Assembly (NCBI RefSeq): GCF_032854445.1
Contig: NC_088297.1
Span: 18,797,127-18,861,126, forward strand
Direction: 5' to 3'
Source of the DNA: Liolophura sinensis
Lineage: Eukaryota; Mollusca; Polyplacophora; Chitonida; Chitonidae
DNA: 64,000 nt
Notes under the pieces: model-generated
Database searches by the model: none
What the model saw: the letters and a program-made list of their open reading frames with translations, nothing else
Told to the model about the DNA's origin: nothing
Shown here: positions 23,119-33,654 of the stretch, piece by piece
Numbering within the stretch: the first letter of the stretch is position 1
How the letters are laid out: each line of letters begins with the position of its first letter
Position numbers and translations under genes: made by a program

Positions 23119-23537
23119 GCCACATTTTGAATTTCCATGTAAATTTCGTTCAGTGAATCCGCAATGGACTGTAGTATACTGAACAGAAGTGTTGATGCAC
23201 CAATAGTTACAGTTCTTTACAACTTGTGTTTTGCGACACTTTCAGCATTATTTACGTCACAAAACTTGTTGTTTCTTTGTAACAATCCAGTCTCACTGCA
23301 GACGTGTTACTAGCGCTGTCTCACTGGTGGAACGCACACACGAAACGGTATTAAAGCGGTATTTTATGATAACAGATATCAAGGAAACTCAACACTTTAA
23401 AGTTAACGCCGACAGGAAACTCAACCTGGGTTTCTCTCACACAAAATAAGTTCCCAGTCTGACCATCGGAAATAATGTATGTGTTTTATTCAGCGGATTG
23501 CTATAATATTTACTGATATTAATATATCGCGCAATAT

Positions 23538-23815
23538 ATTTATTTATTTAGTGGTTACGCCGTCCTCAAGAATACTTTACCTATTTATTTCATTTATTTG
23601 AATGGTGTTTTACGCCCTATTCAAGAATATTTCATTTACACCACTGCATACAACATTATGGTGGGAGGAACCTGGTAGATCCCGGGGAAAACTCACGACC
23701 ATCCGCAGGTTTCTGGAAGGCTTTCCACGCATACGGCCGGAAAGAAAGCCAACAAGGGCTGTACTTGAACTCACTGCAATTAACTCATTGGCTCATGGGT
23801 CATTGATCTGAACGC
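23538..23815 (-). repeat. S1 SINE with a second tail fragment in front
   Basis: A short S1 3' end at 23538-23580 abuts a longer copy from 23586 that reaches the diverged B-box region near 23780. Confidence 0.7.
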
Positions 23816-23909
23816 TTCCCACCTCGCCACGGACCACCCTCCACTTGCCCCACCCCTCACCCCCTCCAACCCACCCCAAATGTACTTTAGGCTTTAAGGC
23901 TCCACAGTT

Positions 23910-23936
23910 GTTGTTGTTGTTGTTGTTGTTGTAACC
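23910..23936 (+). repeat. (TTG)n microsatellite
   Basis: About nine TTG triplets begin within a few bases of the NSS-A exon 6 donor. A shorter run lies at 26851-26872. Confidence 0.9.
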
Positions 23937-23940
23937 ATAC

Positions 23941-24103
23941 CTGATGAGGTTGTTACAGGCTGGGATGAGGGTAGCATACCTCACCACCCCGTTATTCGGC
24001 TCATGTAAGTAGAATAGGCCAGCATCAACCCCGATCCGGCACCCGTAATCGAAAGCATTCTGAGCCAAAGCGTCAACAAAAGTTCGGGGATCCGCCAGCG
24101 ATT
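23941..24103 (-). CDS. NSS-A exon 6: TM6-TM7 start, compensated double frameshift
   Basis: 163 nt, the same as in the paralogue, yet a roughly 17-codon stretch between about 24048 and 23996 reads in a different frame. The TM6 glycine-rich core is thereby replaced by CRIGVDAGLFYLHEP before the frame returns for NNGVVRYATLIPACNNLI. Confidence 0.85.
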
Positions 24104-24235
24104 CTGTTAAAATAGAAAATAATACCATTGAAGTTGCAGGTTCAAATCCAACTCTCGCTAGGTCGGCAACATTTTTAAGTTAAAGGGTTGTCAGGCACAG
24201 TGTATACATGGAATAAATGGGTGGTTTGCTAAGAG

Positions 24236-24330
24236 CACTCCGGATTCCCCCCACCCATAAAGCCTACCCGCGTCGTATAAGTGAAAATTTCTTACGTACG
24301 GTGTTAAGCAATGATTAATCAAATAATGAA
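24236..24330 (+). repeat. S1 3' fragment, diverged
   Basis: CGTCGTATAAGTGAAAATTT and TACGGTGTTAAGCAATGATT resemble the S1 3' domain. Confidence 0.55.
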
Positions 24331-24572
24331 ATTAGTTAATTTAATCTTCTTTCGCTCCACGTCAAAATTACAATTCAGCCCATACACCAAAATGGTACTC
24401 AAAGCCATACTCCCAAAGACCTGTTTCGGATACTGAAATGCCATGCATGCAGTTGTCATTTTTATATCATTCTAATAATTATTATTCACCTTGTCATATC
24501 CATTTCGTATTGTTAATAAAGGTATGCTAAGCAAGGCATTCTTTTAGCATTTCCATTTAAAACTGCACGTAC

Positions 24573-24774
24573 CCCAGTTAGGCGTGAAGAAAAAACGTAA
24601 TCCGTGGTCGGCGTATGTCCTGGATACTGCCCAGATAAACGTAAAGATGATGAGAACGAGAAAGACAGGTACAGTCACCATGTTCACCTTCTCTATCGTC
24701 CTCCCACCTTTGATAACGGAGAGCGAAGCGATGAGAACGGAAATAAAGTGAGTCAACACTGGCCAGTTGGATTC
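24573..24774 (-). CDS. NSS-A exon 5: TM4-TM5
   Basis: 202 nt, the same as in the paralogue. It encodes NWPVLTHFISVLIASLSV and GGRTIEKVNMVTVPVFLVLI. Two partial copies of its beginning, with acceptor, lie immediately upstream at 24775-24990. Confidence 0.9.
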
Positions 24775-24990
24775 CTGAAAAAACGCAATAACACAAAACT
24801 GAGACAAATATTTTCCGTTTTATGTAACGGACAGAGAGGCGATGAAAACGGAAAGGAAGCAAGTCAACACTGACCAGCTGGATTCCTGAAGCGCAGAAAC
24901 ACAAAAACTGAGTCAGATACTTTCCGCTTAATACAACAGACAATGAAGCGATGAGAACGGGAAGAAAGTAAGTCAGCACTATCAAACTCT
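24690..24990 (-). repeat. Partial tandem triplication of NSS-A exon 5 start, period 109-111 bp
   Basis: The exon start with its acceptor and first about 20 codons recurs at about 24825-24905 and again, less completely, at about 24935-24990. The second copy reads SVLTCFLSVFIASLSV and then meets a stop, so it cannot replace the real exon. Confidence 0.85.
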
Positions 24991-25002
24991 GTCAGTATTC
25001 AT

Positions 25003-25172
25003 TTACTTATTTCTTTGATTGGTGATTTGCGCCATACCCAAGAATATTTCACTTATTCGACGGCGGCCAACATTATGGTTGGAGGAAACCGTGCAGAGCG
25101 CGGGGGAAACCCACAATCATATGCAGATTCTCACAGACCTTACCCTCGTACGGCCGGAGAGGAAGCCGTATG
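25003..25172 (-). repeat. S1 SINE, lacks head
   Basis: TTTGATTGGTGATTTGCGCC, the 3' domain and a GGAAACCGTGCAGAGCGCGG body are recognisable. Confidence 0.8.
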
Positions 25173-25307
25173 AACTTTGTCAATAGAGAATGAAATAAAT
25201 TTAAAAAGTCTGCTATAACAAATTTACAATTTTCAATAAACCGTATATATGTTACTGAAAGGTATAGCATGTGAATGTTGGGGTGCCATTAGATAACAAA
25301 TACTTAC

Positions 25308-25422
25308 TACGGCAAAAGCGTCGAAAATCCTCTTGCTTTCAGTCTGGTTAGTAGGTAATGGTGTGGTCATACAATGAAAGGCATAATAAAAACACCAGCC
25401 CAGGACGACAGAGTACCAGCAT
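25308..25422 (-). CDS. NSS-A exon 4: TM3
   Basis: 115 nt, the same as in the paralogue. It encodes WYSVVLGWCFYYAFHC, the TM3 motif with the substrate-site tyrosine region, and leaves in phase 0. Confidence 0.88.
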
Positions 25423-25782
25423 CTGAACGAAAAAAAAAACACAATGTAACTGTCCATTTACTTTTGACTGGTTATTTTAACCGGAGTCAAAAACGTTTCA
25501 GTTGTAGGATGGATGTATAGAGAAAACAACCCCAAGAGAAACCAAGAAGGAGCTGTCGTTTAGTGTTAGGTGCAGACAAGCCTCCTCCTTCATTAAGAGT
25601 GGCAACAAAAGAGACAGCCAGACCTCGGTTTGAACTCACGACATTCTAAACTGATTTAGACCTACTGATCCAACAAAAAACACAGTGTGTCTCCAGATTT
25701 ACCTTCGATTATGGTCAGCTGAGATTTGCTCAGGATATGGCAGAGATTATAGGGCTGATAATTGGCTGACCGAGTTTCAAAC

Positions 25783-25900
25783 CAGAGGTCTGTTGGTCTA
25801 ATGGTCTAGACGGTTGACATGTTTTATTGGCGATCGTGTGTCTGACTGAGGTCGCTGGTTCGAATCCCAGAGTTATCTCAGCCAACTATCAGCACTAGAT
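25783..25900 (+). repeat. tRNA-headed repeat with perfect B box
   Basis: GGTCTAATGG resembles an A box, and GGTTCGAATCC is a perfect pol III B box about 60 bases later. That is too far for an ordinary tRNA and there is no cloverleaf. A related diverged copy lies at 55240-55330. Confidence 0.5.
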
Positions 25901-25967
25901 TATGTGCCGTATACCCAGAAAATGTAAATCCTAAACAACTGCAATACTGTTAGATCTCTGCCGTTAA

Positions 25968-26191
25968 AATATTTATTTATTTAATTGGTGTTTTATGTCG
26001 TACTAAAGAATATTTCACTTATACGACGGAGGCCAGCCTTATGGTGGGAGAAAACCGACCAGGGCCCTGGAGGGAAACCCACGACCATCCGCAGGTTGCT
26101 GACAGATCTTCCCACTTACGGCGGGAAAGGAAGCCAGCATGAGCGGGACGTGAACTCAAAGCGACCGCTAACCAACTGAGCCACGGAGGCC
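25968..26191 (-). repeat. S1 SINE, nearly full length
   Basis: It extends from the tail at 25972 to the head GCCTCCGTGGCTCAGTTGG on the minus strand at 26191, with a deletion in the tRNA-like part. Confidence 0.85.
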
Positions 26192-26206
26192 ACGCCGTTA
26201 AAATAA

Positions 26207-26432
26207 AAGTGCGGCGTACGTCGCCTAGTTGTTAGCGTCCTACTACAGAACAATGACGCAGGAGCAATCAAACTGGCTTCCTCTCCGAACATATGTGGGA
26301 ATGCCTGGCAAAAACCGGCAGATGGTCGTGGGTTTCGTCCTGTCTCCGTCCGGTATCCTCGAACCATAATACTGGCCGCTGATGAAGGTGAAATATTCTT
26401 CAGTATGGCGTAAAACTCGAAATAAAATAGAT
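26207..26432 (+). repeat. S1 SINE, diverged
   Basis: It follows a minus-strand copy almost immediately, giving a head-to-head inverted pair. The body and 3' domain (AAATATTCTTCAGTATGGCG) are clear. Confidence 0.75.
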
Positions 26433-26470
26433 ACATAAATTAAAATGGAAGTTTTTGCTTCGGAACTTAC

Positions 26471-26655
26471 CCCATTACGATAGGGATGAACGTAACCCAT
26501 CCTCCCATCCAGATCGCCGTGTCTCCGAGAAACTGACGAAAATGATTGGACAACAGCTTTCCCAGTAAATCGACCAATCGCGTACTCGATAAGCAGCATT
26601 GGTATTGACCAGAAGAGAAGGAAAAGTAACCATACAAGTAGGAATACGAGACAGC
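26471..26655 (-). CDS. NSS-A exon 3: TM2 region, with a frame break
   Basis: It encodes PMLLIEYAIGRF, a conserved TM2 signature, then changes frame at a four-T run near 26544. Its length is 185 nt against 184 in the paralogue, confirming one extra base. Confidence 0.85.
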
Positions 26656-27032
26656 CTGTGTAAAATATCAGTAGGAATTTTTATTGGCTGAAATGAGCCT
26701 CAGACCATATAATTCGCTGCGAGTACATAAGTTAGCAATGTTGTATAACAATTAATTGAATACACCTAGTAACAACCCTATTTCGCCTTATAATTCTCTC
26801 TCCAAAAATTGCAGTTTTAACTTTTGTCTACAGCTCTACGGGAAGGCAGCAATGTTGTTGTTGTTGTTGTTTTGGGGCTGATGATCTCCTTTCTCGTGAG
26901 GTGCAATTTTGAAATGCGTCTGCCTCGCAGAATGTGGACCTCACATCGACCCTTTTTCTTGTTCACAACTACATTATGGATAAATCCTTTACGAACAGAA
27001 CAGAACAAAATGTTTCCTTCCAATCAAGAGGG

Positions 27033-27312
27033 GCCTTTGTGGCTCAGTCGGTTAGTGCGCTAACGCAGCGTAATGACCCAGGAGCCTCTCACCAATGCGG
27101 TCGCTGTGAGTCAAGTCCAGCTCATGCTGGCTTCCTCTCCGGCCGTACGTGGGAAGGTTTGTCAACAACCTGCGGATGGTCGTGGGTTTCCCCGGGCTCT
27201 GCCCGGTTTCCACCCACCATAATGCTGACGCCGGTCGTATAAGTGAAAATATTCTTGAGTACGGCGTAAAACACCAATCAAAGAAATAAATAAATAAATA
27301 AATAAATAAATC
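27033..27312 (+). repeat. S1 SINE, full length with probable TSD
   Basis: The head GCCTTTGTGGCTCAGTCGG, B-box-like element, body and tail are complete. AATCAAGA occurs on both sides (27022-27029 and 27314-27321). Confidence 0.85.
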
Positions 27313-27396
27313 AAATCAAGACACAAAATTGTGTGTCACAAGACTTTTATAACTGGACTGTACCCAGAAAATAACGCTACAACAGTTCACCCACAT

Positions 27397-27590
27397 AGTT
27401 TATTTATTTATTTCATTGCTGTTTTACGCCGTCCTCATGAATATTTCACTCATACGACGATGGCGGCCAGCAGGTTGCTGGCAGACCTTCACACAAAAGA
27501 CCAGAGAGGAAGCCAGCATGAGCTGGACTTGAACTCACAGAGACAGCATTGGCGTGACTGTGACACTCGGGCAAGTGATACGTCTCTAAG
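27397..27590 (-). repeat. S1 SINE with internal deletion
   Basis: The 3' domain jumps directly to CAGCAGGTTGCTGGCAGACC, losing the middle; the AGCTGGACTTGAACTCACAG part remains. Confidence 0.75.
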
Positions 27591-27592
27591 TC

Positions 27593-27762
27593 ACATTATT
27601 ATGACACCAGGTCCACCAGTCATGTTTCCCTACTCTAACCTCTTAGTGATGAGAGCCAAGCCATGCAGCAATACGTTTAAAGTTTAAACCAGACCAGGGT
27701 TTGATCTCAGGTCAAATCGACCTCGAGGCGGACGCTCTGACATTATGCCACCGAAGTGGGGA
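27593..27762 (-). repeat. S2 SINE fragment
   Basis: Contains TATGACACCAGGTCCACCAG and the GGCGGACGCTCTGACATTAT segment, the reverse complement of the S2 tRNA-like head. It ends 28 bases from NSS-A exon 2. Confidence 0.55.
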
Positions 27763-27789
27763 AGTAAATAGAGAAACAAGCATGCTTAC

Positions 27790-27921
27790 CCTTCCCATCA
27801 CTGTTCTCTGCTACGATTCTGGGAACCTCCAGATGTTTCCTGTCCCTACCATACAGCCCATACAAGATAGGATGAGACCCAGCCGGGAGGAGAAACCCTC
27901 GTCCCCAACCCCCGGACCATC
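27790..27921 (-). CDS. NSS-A exon 2: TM1, with a frame break
   Basis: It encodes SRLGLILSCMGCMVGTGNIW, the unwound TM1 that carries sodium and substrate contacts in LeuT-fold proteins. The C run at 27821-27823 appears one base short, which shifts the frame into a stop a few codons later. The exon is 132 nt; phase needs 133 or equivalent. Confidence 0.8.
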
Positions 27922-28093
27922 CTGTTAAAGGCCAAGTACACCTTGAGAGTTTTGTTTATACAAATAGAGCAAGAATAAAATAATTAGACATAAGAGCACA
28001 AAACCAGAACAGCAACGGTATTGTGATGGTTGGAAAATGGTCACATGACGTAACCAATCAAATCCGGCATTATTATATATGGCGACTTATTAG

Positions 28094-28252
28094 TGCCATG
28101 CAGCCGTACGTGGGAAGGTCTCCCAGCAACCTACGGATGGTCGTGGGTTATTTCAGGGCTGTCCCCGGTTTCCCCCCACCATAATGCTGGCCCTGCCATC
28201 GTATAAGCGAAATATTTCTTGAGTACGGCGTACAATCAAATATATAAATAAA
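28094..28252 (+). repeat. S1 SINE, 3' two thirds
   Basis: From GCCGTACGTGGGAAGGTCTC to the ATAAATAAAT tail, with a small deletion before the tail. Confidence 0.8.
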
Positions 28253-28259
28253 TATGAAA

Positions 28260-29034
28260 TAAGCCAGATAGCTGTTTTAGTTCGTGCATCAATCTGCATG
28301 AGCAATTCTGGTAATACGTGGAATAAACAAAAGCACATTGTCATAAATGCCTACGCTACAAGCCAAATTGTCAGCCCAGGTCTAATTTGTGTGCTTATTT
28401 TGTCTGATTTGGACTTGAAACAATGATTAAGCCAATTTAATGACTTTTCTGTCACGAAGACTTTCATAAAATGCACGAAACGTGCTGAAACGTGCTTTAA
28501 CCTAGCCACATGGACTTGTTTGTTCCACAGCGAAGAAATCTCGGTCATGCGCACTGAAAAAAGCTATCTTGCTAACTTCATTTTTCGGATGTTTGCCATG
28601 TATACTTGCTGGCAAGGCACCTTGTCAAGCTGTAAAATTAGAATAGTAAGTTAATCGGTTGAAACAGAAAATAATTTTTTTTACAAAGAATATGATGATG
28701 TACATTGTAGCCAAAAGCATTTGATTTGGCGAAAGATTTACCGTTAGAGATAAAGAGACACTGTTTGGTGGTCTAATAAACACCGTAATTACTTATGATT
28801 ATTTTATGAAATCTTCTCAACAGATCATGTATGTTTTCTTTCAATAAAATTTTTCACCCCAAAAATACCACACTTGTAATCCCTTTAAACAGGTGTAATT
28901 TGGCTGTTTTTTAAACTTGGTGAACAATATCTCTTTTTTCTCTAATGTTAAACATTTTGCCAAATCAAGGGCCTTTTGTTTCAATGAAGGTTATCCCCTG
29001 CGTTTCAACATAGACTGTGTGGCTAGATGAAAGT
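28260..29034. other. No gene seen
   Basis: A/T-rich spacer upstream of NSS-A exon 2, inside its first intron. No exon, repeat unit or RNA gene was recognised. Confidence 0.5.
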
Positions 29035-29395
29035 GAATCCCGAATAACAACAGATATGACACTATATCATAATTCTGCAACCTGCGGATGGTCGTGGGTT
29101 TCCTCACACCGCAATGCTGTCCGCCGTCGTATACGTGAAATATTCCCGAGTACGGCGTCAAACACCAATCAAATAAATAAATCAATACATAAAAAGAATA
29201 CATAAATATTCATGAAAATGAATCACGAATAACAACAGATATGGCACTATATCATAATTCTGCAACCTGCGGATGGTCGTGGGTTTCCTCCGGGCTCTGC
29301 CCGGTTTCAGCCTACCGTAATGCTGGCCGCCGTCGTATGAGTGAAATATTCTTGAGTAAGGCGTAAAACACCAATCAAATAAATAAATAAATATC
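29035..29395 (+). repeat. Tandem duplication of an S1 copy with flank
   Basis: The flank GAATAACAACAGATATG and following about 35 bases plus an S1 3' half occur twice, at 29035-29192 and 29220-29395. The shared non-S1 flank shows this is a segmental duplication and not two insertions. Confidence 0.8.
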
Positions 29396-29489
29396 ATAAT
29401 TCTGAATGTCTATGATAAGCTGGATGTTCTTGGAGTATATGTCGTTTCGACATATGCTACGTTAGTAACACGCTCTTGACAGAGCATGC

Positions 29490-30080
29490 GTTGCTCTCTA
29501 CGTTCGCTTTACATCACTGTCACCTCTCGCAAAAATTTCTAGAGACATCTTGAACAACGCACGCGCTAGCGCAGCGTAATGTCCCAGGAGTCTCTCACCA
29601 AGTTCAAGTCCAGCTCATGCTGGCTTTCTCTCCGGCCGTATGTGGGAAGGTCTGTCAGCTACCTGCGGATGGTCGTGGGTTTCCCCCGGGTTCTGCCCGG
29701 TTTCCACCCACCATAATGCTGGCCGCCGTCGTATAAGTGAAATATTCTTAAGTACGGCGTAAAACACCAATCAAACAAACAAACAAACTTGAACAACGCC
29801 CATGTCACTAGGGTCACAGTGATGAGGCAGGAAGTGATGTCGGAAAACACAAAAACTGCGTCTTAACATGTGTTTCTAATTTTTCTTTATACACAGGTAT
29901 TCAATTTGTCTAAAATGTGTACAACACGATTCCAGCCAACACCTGAAACAATCTTATTCATGAATGTTGATCAAATAGTTCAGCGCAAGGACACCGGTGA
30001 TGAGGCTAAGTATAAACAAGCCTACGTGTGTCAAGCAAAGGTCAAGCTTGTCTATTGGTGGCAGTGATGTAAAGCGATAG
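29490..30080 (+). mobile_element. MITE-1 copy, interrupted by an S1 insertion
   Basis: Left end CGCTTTACATCACTGTCACC and right end GGTGGCAGTGATGTAAAGCG are inverted repeats of each other with one mismatch. Without the S1 insert the element is about 350 bp. The interior matches the reversed copy at 22.4 kb. Confidence 0.75.
29561..29787 (+). repeat. S1 SINE, 5'-truncated, with 12-bp TSD
   Basis: CTTGAACAACGC is present at 29549-29560 and again at 29788-29799, exactly flanking the S1 sequence. This marks LINE-assisted retroposition into a MITE-1 element. Confidence 0.92.
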
Positions 30081-30244
30081 AAGTGAGAAGTAAGGAGTAT
30101 GCGTTAACAAAAGATTTACATTGAATGACACTACATGTATGGAGGGCTGTCACAACAACAACGCAGCTGTTGCCGAGACACCCGCGCACCTTACGGGATT
30201 TCTTAGCGCGGGGAATACCTCGAGTAGAGGGCGGAATTGCTTAC

Positions 30245-30315
30245 CTGAATAGCTGTCATTACGTGACACCCTGGCGACGGTGCAAGTCTCACAAGAGGTC
30301 AATTCAATTTGACAC
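30245..30315 (-). CDS. NSS-A exon 1: 5' UTR and start codon
   Basis: A strong pyrimidine tract ending TTTCAG precedes 30315 and the donor GTAAGC follows 30245. The last 15 nt read MTAIQ and join in phase 0 to the next exon. The paralogue starts MKLTAVQ, which supports this start. A non-coding exon must lie further upstream. Confidence 0.7.
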
Positions 30316-30329
30316 CTGAAAGAAAGAGA

Positions 30330-33290
30330 GAGAATATATATCAAACAATCAGCAATCTACGCCTATATTTAACCGTTTACGCGAATAAAAAAAACCTTCA
30401 CGATTGTTGTAAAAGACGCTGCCTTTTGGGATGCTAAAACGCTTCTGAAAAACAAATTTTTCAAAAGAACTGGCTGATTATCTCGTTGCAGTTACCTCAA
30501 CTTTACATTTCTCGCACCATAATGTTGGGCGCCGTTGTATAGGATAAATATTTTGGGGTAGCCTACGGCGCAAAACACCAATCAAATCAATGAATATATC
30601 AACTTCACAAATCCCATATTTGCATCCAACGGCGAATGTGCAAGAAAATGTGTTAAACCCTAACATGATGTTCAATGTTCTTCACAGCTCAACTGTTTAA
30701 GGGTAATCGATATAGCTTCTTGGCAGTAAAATTCATGTAACACTGCACCAAATAGATTCGTATCACCAGATTGAATGGAAGGTGGATAAAACATCATTTT
30801 CTACCCACTGCGAGTGAAGACACGTGTCATTTCGTCGGCAAGATTACCTCTCAGGAGGAGGTCAGTCGCCACGGGCAAAATATTTTCCGTTCTGAGCATC
30901 ACAGTTGAAATTCTGATATATTTTAACTAGGTGCAAAAACAGTACAGAAATTTATAGTGTATCAGCAAACTACAAGTATAATGTCTGTTAAGCAGTATTA
31001 GCCAATCAGTACGTGCCCCAGCACTGTGCGAGATTTCTTCTGAATAATTTGGGTAACTGGTTGATTCTCAAAGCTGTCAAATTCACCATTTCCACATTGG
31101 CAAATAACACAAAAACATGAAAATATTGTCAACTGGGATCCCAAACTTGTCACTTTCAATTCCAATGCCCTTGATCAGACTACAGCCATTATATTACATC
31201 GTGCAACACCCTGGTGTCAAAAACATGAAAAATTCACTCAATTCAAAACACACTCACCAGCATTTAAAAAATGCATTCAACGATCAAGAGTAAAAATGTA
31301 CATCATCTCAAACAACTATAACAAACACATTGCCGTCCACCGATAGGGCTAGGCGCCACAGCTGAAAATATCTCGCTGAAATCAACTGTAAATAACACAA
31401 AATAAGCACTATTCCCTGAGTACTGTTCATGAAGACTACCGCAGAATACAATTAATATAGCTGGCACTCTAAATGTACAATATGAACATGGTACACCCAT
31501 GCTGCAACAGCTGTGTAATATATACAAGTATCCTGGGGCAGACAATCAGGTGTTGATATTAGATTGATCTCCATCACCCCCAGCTAATACGCTTTGCCCA
31601 TGGCCATGTGGTTAACACATGAAAGCCTCTAAAATGTGAAAATCAATTCCGTTTTTCATCGATCGTTTGCAGCGGAAAATATTGTAAAACTAAAAATGTT
31701 TCGGCCACTCACGCAGTCAAAGTGGATACGAAGTAACGGTATATTAACGGTATACATCCACGGGCAAGCTGACTGTACAGTTGGGTTAATATGTATATAT
31801 ACTTGGGTTTTTATGTCGTACAATTTTTAAGTCAAATGACAACGAGGAGTCATCAGGTGTGTATACATATACTGTGTCCTCTTGTGGCAGGGCGAGCTGA
31901 CACCGGGTCAACCATTCCTGTTGCCCTGTTCTAATCTCTGACCTATCAGTGTTGAGTGCCAATCCAGGCAGCAACAAATTCCCTTTTTCAGTCTTTTGTA
32001 TGAATCAACCTGAGCTTCAAAATCTCCCCAATCCTCCGCACTAAAATCGTCTTCCTATACGTTCACAGGACAGGAAACTCTCGCTTCCGTATGGCCACGG
32101 CAACAGTGCATAGAGCATAACACCGTGAGCTTCATATAAAACCACATCAATATCTTCACATGCATGGATAATTCCATTTGTTACAAACTGCATAATAAAA
32201 ATCCGACATAATGTAATACACATTTCATCATCTTAACAATGATATTAATTAATCAACTGATAATACGATAATACATTAGACATCTGCTAATCTATGCTTC
32301 CAAGGGACTGCAATAAAATTACTATTTGCAGTCGAGAACTATATAGGCTTATTATATATGCATGTATGTGCTTCATATCCCAACCCTCTTACCTTTTAGT
32401 AGTGGCATTCGTGTATACCTTGTCCGGAAACTTTTTCAACGAGTTCGGCAAGCCATGTCAGAAATAAGGTGGAAATATTTCAAAAACTGAAACTGGTACT
32501 CACTTTGAATGAACTTAGCCTTCCGTGAAGACGATGTGTTCATGTAACATAATGTTTCACTGCATAATCTGAATCTTACCTATACAGGTTAATATACATC
32601 AGGTAAAACTGTCCGCAGTCAGTGGTTCTTCCGAAAAATCCAAGGGCAAATAACCCTTGTATAGCCCGGGTGTATTGTATATTGTATATAGTCCCAGGTA
32701 CAGCAAATCAGGCTATCAGTTAGGCTCGATCTTTCATAATGCATTCAACATGCAATGCTTCTGTCCCTCTTCTGTATATACAAGTACAGTAATCCAAAAC
32801 TTCTGATAACATTCATTCTCTAAATTGCCTAGAAACGGGCTAAATTCCGCGACCTGCACAGGGCTGTTGTATACTGACTCCATCAATTTAATCTGCGACT
32901 GGCTTGTAAGTGAACTGGTGTTAGGATTTAAGTTTTACATAAAACGGTAGAGAATGAGTGAGTACAACAGCTGTCCAAATCATTCGTAAACCAATCATGT
33001 GATCCAGTGTGTGGTAAACTCCACGCGGGCAACAAATGTATAACCCGCGACACCTGTTGTACCTTCTACAACGGACGTCATGCAGTTGGGGCTGCCCCGT
33101 TTGATACTTTCTGCAATGAACGTCAATCTGGGCCGCGGGAGTCCAGTTCACACTAGCTTCCACTCCGGTCGGACGTGTGAAGGTCTGGCAATAAAACACC
33201 AGTCAAATAAAATCAAATTCTATCAAATTCTATGCCGAAACTGTTCTCATCTATAAATGGTTCTCATTTATAATTATGCTTCTTGTCAGA
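30330..33290. other. Spacer between NSS-A and NSS-B, left part
   Basis: No coding exon recognised. It contains diverged S1 pieces (30502-30598, 33130-33222), the inverted dispersed repeat at 30840-31000 and an S2 fragment at 31806-31995. The remainder shows nothing I can assign. Confidence 0.55.
31806..31995 (-). repeat. S2 SINE fragment
   Basis: It carries GACAACGAGGAGTCATCAGG, ACACCGGGTCAACCA and CAGTGTTGAGTGCCAATCCA, matching the S2 body in order. Confidence 0.6.
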
Positions 33291-33296
33291 TAGACT

Positions 33297-33300
<4 letters not shown>

Positions 33301-33380
<80 letters not shown>
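33301..33380 (+). repeat. (AT)n microsatellite, 80 bp
   Basis: Uninterrupted AT dinucleotides. Confidence 0.97.
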
Positions 33381-33382
<2 letters not shown>

Positions 33383-33654
33383 AAAAGTAATCACATCTAA
33401 CGCTATGTCTAGTCTTGCCGTAATTAAACCCTTTTTGAAGCTTTTTTATTAAATAAAACTTAGTTTAGACACATATTTCACCATTCATGCAGTCCTCAAT
33501 TACAATTATGCTCCTCGTGGAAGCACACTATAAATATACCTCCTAAGGGTAAAATCTAGATAAAGAAGAATATTCTATCGACTGACATTTGAGTACATTT
33601 TATACGCGGATTTAATATTCCCGGTTTTGTTTGTAAAAGTCCACATACAGTGAA

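Larger units (their letters stand above)
19005..30315 (-). pseudogene. NSS-A: sodium:neurotransmitter symporter family gene with four 1-nt lesions
   Basis: The family couples sodium entry to uptake of amino acids or related small molecules across the plasma membrane. Ten exons in order on the minus strand are 30245-30315 (ATG at 30257-30259), 27790-27921, 26471-26655, 25308-25422, 24573-24774, 23941-24103, 22718-22852, 21819-21958, 21382-21625 and 19005-19314. All junctions are GT-AG and phases match. TM1 has GTGNIWRF and TM8 has LSLAGITS, the sodium-2 site region of LeuT-fold transporters. Compared with intact paralogue NSS-B it shows a 1-nt loss near 27821 that leads to a stop, a 1-nt gain near 26544, and a gain/loss pair near 24048 and 23996. 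BMP, NSS-B and the RLC exons show no such errors, so recent pseudogenisation is more likely than sequencing error. Error at homopolymers remains possible, in which case this is a functional gene. Confidence 0.85.

Noticed and set aside
24825-24905. Alternative, mutually exclusive copy of NSS-A exon 5
   Set aside because: It reaches a stop after about 20 codons and has no donor in phase.
25783-25870. tRNA gene with a perfect B box
   Set aside because: The A-to-B box distance is about 60 bases and no stems pair; it is a SINE head.
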